Of a stretch of DNA of 64,000 nucleotides, positions 61,037 to 64,000 are shown one piece after another (positions within the stretch are counted from its first letter, which is position 1; every line of letters starts with the position of its first letter). A program made the position numbers and the translations under genes. The stretch is from Neckera pumila (taxonomy: Eukaryota > Streptophyta > Bryopsida > Hypnales > Neckeraceae): positions 21,395,782-21,459,781 of the forward strand of contig OZ018415.1 in NCBI GenBank assembly GCA_963969595.1, in the 5' to 3' direction. The notes beneath the pieces were generated by a model. It saw nothing but the letters and a program-made list of their open reading frames with translations. It searched no databases and was not told the DNA's origin.

Positions 61037-62660
61037 CACTTTTTCAGTTCTATTATTTAGACATTAGAGAATATTTCAGACCTTCATAGGACTGCTCCAC
61101 AGCTAGGGTTGTCTTGTCTGACATGTTAAGGAGTGGTGGTGTCATGTAGGATGTCTAACGTCATTTGTCATATAAGACAAAGTGTAGACGGGCATTGCAT
61201 CCTGTTGTATAATTCCATCTTCAACATCTTAATTTTTTTTTAATCTCACTATAACTATGAATTTAAATTTAGAATATAATATGTATTTATAAAATTGAGA
61301 CACAATACTAAAATGAAACTTTGATATGTCAAAATCGTGTATTTTTGATGATTTGTTTTAAAGTCAACTAGACGTTTACTCTATTAGACATCTTGAGGGC
61401 TTTACAAGACATCGTGTGACATCTAGTTGTTGCGCCTGTCGCATTGTTCAAAAAGACAACCCTGAATATAAATGATTTTAAATTTTTTGAAAATATAGGA
61501 TACAATTACATTAAAAACAATCACCTACATCCTTCAATGAAAATTTCAAATTCATATAAGTTGTGCTTCAAAAATTATTAGAAAAGAACAATCTAGCATT
61601 CTATCCTTTGACAAATAACCGATACTGATATTTCTTACAATGACCCAAAATCATCCATTGGAAACTATAGGAAAAACAACTCAAGAAGCCTCCAAGCATT
61701 TGACAAGCAGAGCTATACTATGAAGATTATGTGATTTATAATAATGTCATAATGAGTGCAATTTCTTGGATACATTTTTATCTCAATTTTATTTCATTTT
61801 TTCAAATCTTACCATAATACTATTATTATTCTAATAAATTATTCTAATGTATGTATCAATTGATTTATTAAATAAACATATAAAAGCTAGTACACACTAT
61901 GATGAATGTTGGTAAGGACTATTATATACTGCACACTATTGTAACCATAGTTACATTAGTGTACTTTAATATAACTATTACTAAGTTCATTAGCTTGTTA
62001 AATTCAACCAATTAGAATAAGAACTCTTTGTACTATTAAGTTAAGTAAAACAAGAATGCATTGTCAAATTCATAGTATTGTACACATTCTCTAAGCCAAT
62101 GTGGATCATGTAATTAATCCACCTAAATTTGTCATCACTATGATGGTAAATGGAGATAGAAGAAAATTAAGTTTCACTATTTCCTTGAGTTCTAGAGGAC
62201 TCCTTAGAGGGCTCTTTGAGGTTCTAAACTTTTTTGCATACAAAAGATACCAAATGTTGTATAAAGTGTATAACCCTTCTACAAAATGCCACTTCCTCTC
62301 AAGGCTGAGGTTGTTTAGTCAGATACCTTTTGATTCATGTCTATCTTGTAGAATCTCCATTTACGATGTCGTGTTCAACATGTGTCTACTATGTTAGACA
62401 TGTTTGTAGAATATTTTCAAATACTCTCAATATGTTCTTGAAATCTAACTATTAGAGTATTAGTCGAATGAGATGGATCTACTAGTAAATGTCTTAGACA
62501 TCGTGCTAAACATCGTGTCATGGTGTTTGACAAGACAACCTTGCTTACAGGGAGAACGGGAGGGCGTTACCCCGTTACAATTTTGGGGGTGTGACTTGAC
62601 CCCCCCAACTTTCTATCTCTTACATTGTAACCACTTCTTTTATATTGTGGATGTTGTCAT
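61037..62660. other. AT-rich spacer, no gene seen
   Basis: No supported coding sequence. 61900-62300 is related to 53140-53640. A short G-rich/C-rich step (GGGGGTGTGACTTGACCCCCCC-like, about 62585-62608) marks the transition to block D. Confidence 0.45.
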
Positions 62661-63368
62661 TTTTAAACCCCTATGGTGATTGATGAAAATGTATGTGAAC
62701 ATTGCAGCCTGGCCACCCTGGATCCGGAGCATTTGCGGTTCTGCAGAGGTGCTGCATGCCGGGAGTGCCTTCTCTGGACGAGTTGCGCGCAGCTCCTACC
62801 TGCCATGTGCATGGGCCTATGGTGTTCCAGAAAGCTTCCCATGGCGAAAGCTAGTCTCCGAAAGCGGCTCAGGCTGACGAACGTGCTGCCGGCAGCGGGA
62901 CCCCGCTTTGTCATCATCTGATAGTACAGAATGTCAATCTGTCGGCGGGATATATTTCATGACCAAATTGACCAACGTAAGTACCTGTCTTAGTTACCAA
63001 ACAATTCATATCAGTGACAGTCAAATTGAATCTTCCTTCGAAACCCCGCCCTGGCCAGGACTCCTCCTCTGACTTCCAACCTTGGAGAATGGTTAGTTCC
63101 CCTGTGACCAACTCGAACCAACTAACGGCTTCTACTGGGTCTCATCGGACAACACGTCGCTTTGCCCGACCTCGCCAGCCGGCGCTGCTCATCGCGAATG
63201 TTTTCCTATGCCTCTGACTGTCAGATCATTACTTCGGAACTTAGAATGCGATTTGAAGCTGGAGTGCGCTCGAGTGGATTAATTAAGCCCTTGGTCTGTC
63301 AAGTTCAGGTGTCCGCTGACAAAGTCGACCTAATTTGAACAGAGATCGCTGCAGCATGAATCAGAACG

Positions 63369-63375
63369 TATAAAA
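63369..63375 (+). promoter_or_regulatory. TATA box of peptide gene D
   Basis: TATAAAA at 63369-63375, followed about 25-30 bp later by CTCTCATTC, a plausible start region. In blocks A and C the equivalent site has decayed to AAATAAAAC (about 9455 and 57223). The distance to the ATG is about 280 bp. TTGACC/TTGACCAA sites (W-box-like) lie upstream in A, C and D. Confidence 0.55.
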
Positions 63376-63653
63376 CACCATCGCACTCTCATTCTATCGC
63401 AACAATAACATCTGAGTGATCGACGAACACAAACTGAAGCTCGACTCGGAAGCAACTAATTTACCAAACTAGCTTGTACATGCACCGGCACCGGAGAAAC
63501 AAATTGACACTCGAATCGAAGTCGGATTCAGATCAATTTGAGAAGCATTCTTTCTGAGAACTGCTCTAGCTAATCCAGGCTTAATTACAGACCAGCCAGC
63601 CAGCAACCCCTGCAAATTTGATAGTTTCAGTACGAGAGCTAATTGTTATGCAC

Positions 63654-63815
63654 ATGGCCGTGAGGGGCGATGGTGGATCATCGAAGTGGAGACCTCCGTC
63701 GAAGGCTTCTCCCATGGGCGACGGAGGATCGTCCAAGTGGAGGCCTCCGTCCAAGTCTAGTCCCATGGGGGATGGCGGCTCCTCCAAGTGGAGACCTCCG
63801 TCGAAGCGTCACTGA
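63654..63815 (+). CDS. Three-unit SKWRPPSK repeat peptide (53 aa), copy D
   Basis: MAVR, then three GDGGSSKWRPPSK units separated by ASPM and SSPM, ending RH and TGA. An in-frame ATG two codons upstream (63648) could add Met-His. Pairwise, the three units differ at five to seven positions, every one synonymous. This copy has one more unit than the other three, so unit number changes by 51 bp while the core is kept. As for copy A there is no signal peptide or known domain. Because it has the intact TATA box and is the most diverged in flanks, it is the best candidate for the expressed gene. Confidence 0.8.
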   Translation: MAVRGDGGSSKWRPPSKASPMGDGGSSKWRPPSKSSPMGDGGSSKWRPPSKRH

Positions 63816-64000
63816 AACAAGTTCGTTGGGTTCATGACAACTGCTCGAGATCATCTTCGACTGTTTAAGAATGTAGCTGACTGACGCAAGAATCCAGCGT
63901 CAATGGAATGTCCCAGTCAATTCTTTGGTTGAGTGCAACAGATTCTTCAACCAGAGAATGAATTGCAATTCCATGTCCGGACTTAGAAAGATCTTGCAGG

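Larger units (their letters stand above)
62680..64000 (+). repeat. Peptide-gene block D, cut by the window end
   Basis: A diverged relative of block A: upstream core (GGCTCAGGCTGACGAACGTG; GCAGCGGGACCCC near 62895), the stretch around GTCCGCTGACAAAGTC (63312-63327), the start region ACACCATCGCACTCTCATTC, the peptide gene and the 3' region, which is still homologous at base 64000. Confidence 0.8.

Noticed and set aside
63581..63787. Antisense repetitive ORF over the peptide gene (DDPPSPMG repeats)
   Set aside because: It mirrors the sense repeat; the substitution pattern is synonymous in the sense frame, so the sense strand is the better coding frame.

Overview
The window looks like a TE-rich, gene-poor nuclear segment of a plant or other streptophyte. 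Evidence: two interstitial tracts of the Arabidopsis-type telomere repeat TTTAGGG/CCCTAAA (32054-32114 and 36481-36513), GT-AG introns, large AT-rich spacers, several inverted-repeat (MITE-like) elements, and GC-richer islands that carry nearly all recognisable coding sequence. I cannot name the species. No rRNA, tRNA or CRISPR array was seen, and nothing suggests a bacterial or organellar origin.

There are two kinds of coding material. (1) Five large gene bodies, all apparently broken: an unknown charged protein on the minus strand (4624-6973); an FCP1/NIF-phosphatase-like gene on the minus strand (15816-17605) with a degenerate catalytic motif; a three-exon unknown gene on the minus strand (17930-23321, about 1,680 codons); a coiled-coil, Lys-rich-tailed unknown gene on the minus strand (28104-30262); and a DUF7869-like (transposase-associated) gene on the plus strand (39958-47607). 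Their reading frames are interrupted mainly by TAG/TAA where glutamine would fit, plus about one single-base frameshift each. (2) A family of very short intact ORFs, at 9716-9826, 48506-48616, 57484-57594 and 63654-63815. They encode 36- or 53-residue peptides made of two or three copies of a 13-residue core, GDGGSSKWRPPSK. The nine core units in the window are identical in protein, while their DNA differs only at synonymous third positions. This is the strongest sign of a selected, apparently undescribed gene family here.

The peptide genes sit in larger duplicated blocks: 8296-10359 and 56064-58127 (2,064 bp, no difference found wherever compared), a diverged block at 48270-49960, and a block at 62680-64000 that runs off the window. 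A promoter-only relic lies at 11940-12740. The copy near 57 kb is a mosaic, an A-type gene followed by a B-type tail.

The second unusual system is an interspersed 20-bp palindrome with consensus near TTTAGANCGNNCGNTCTAAA. It occurs about 13 times just upstream of the 17.9-23.3 kb gene (23344-24611), twice in that gene's first intron, four times inside its third exon (where it encodes repeated DQxxxSE-like peptides), and as the punctuation of a satellite at 38667-39690 whose dimeric unit is exactly 147 bp. In both settings the palindromes lie between a GC-rich candidate leader exon with a good splice donor and the coding start.

Layout: 1-4.6 kb AT-rich with a minisatellite and one candidate exon; 4.6-7.0 kb broken gene; 8.3-12.7 kb peptide-gene block A and relic; 12.8-15.3 kb two inverted-repeat elements; 15.8-25.6 kb two broken genes and the palindrome field; 28.1-30.3 kb broken gene; 31-37.5 kb AT-rich repeats and telomere tracts; 37.8-39.7 kb leader exon and 147-bp satellite; 40-47.6 kb DUF7869-like pseudogene; 48.3-50 kb peptide block B; 50-56 kb AT-rich with a long hairpin; 56.1-60.2 kb block C; 60.7-62.6 kb MITE and AT-rich sequence; 62.7-64 kb block D.
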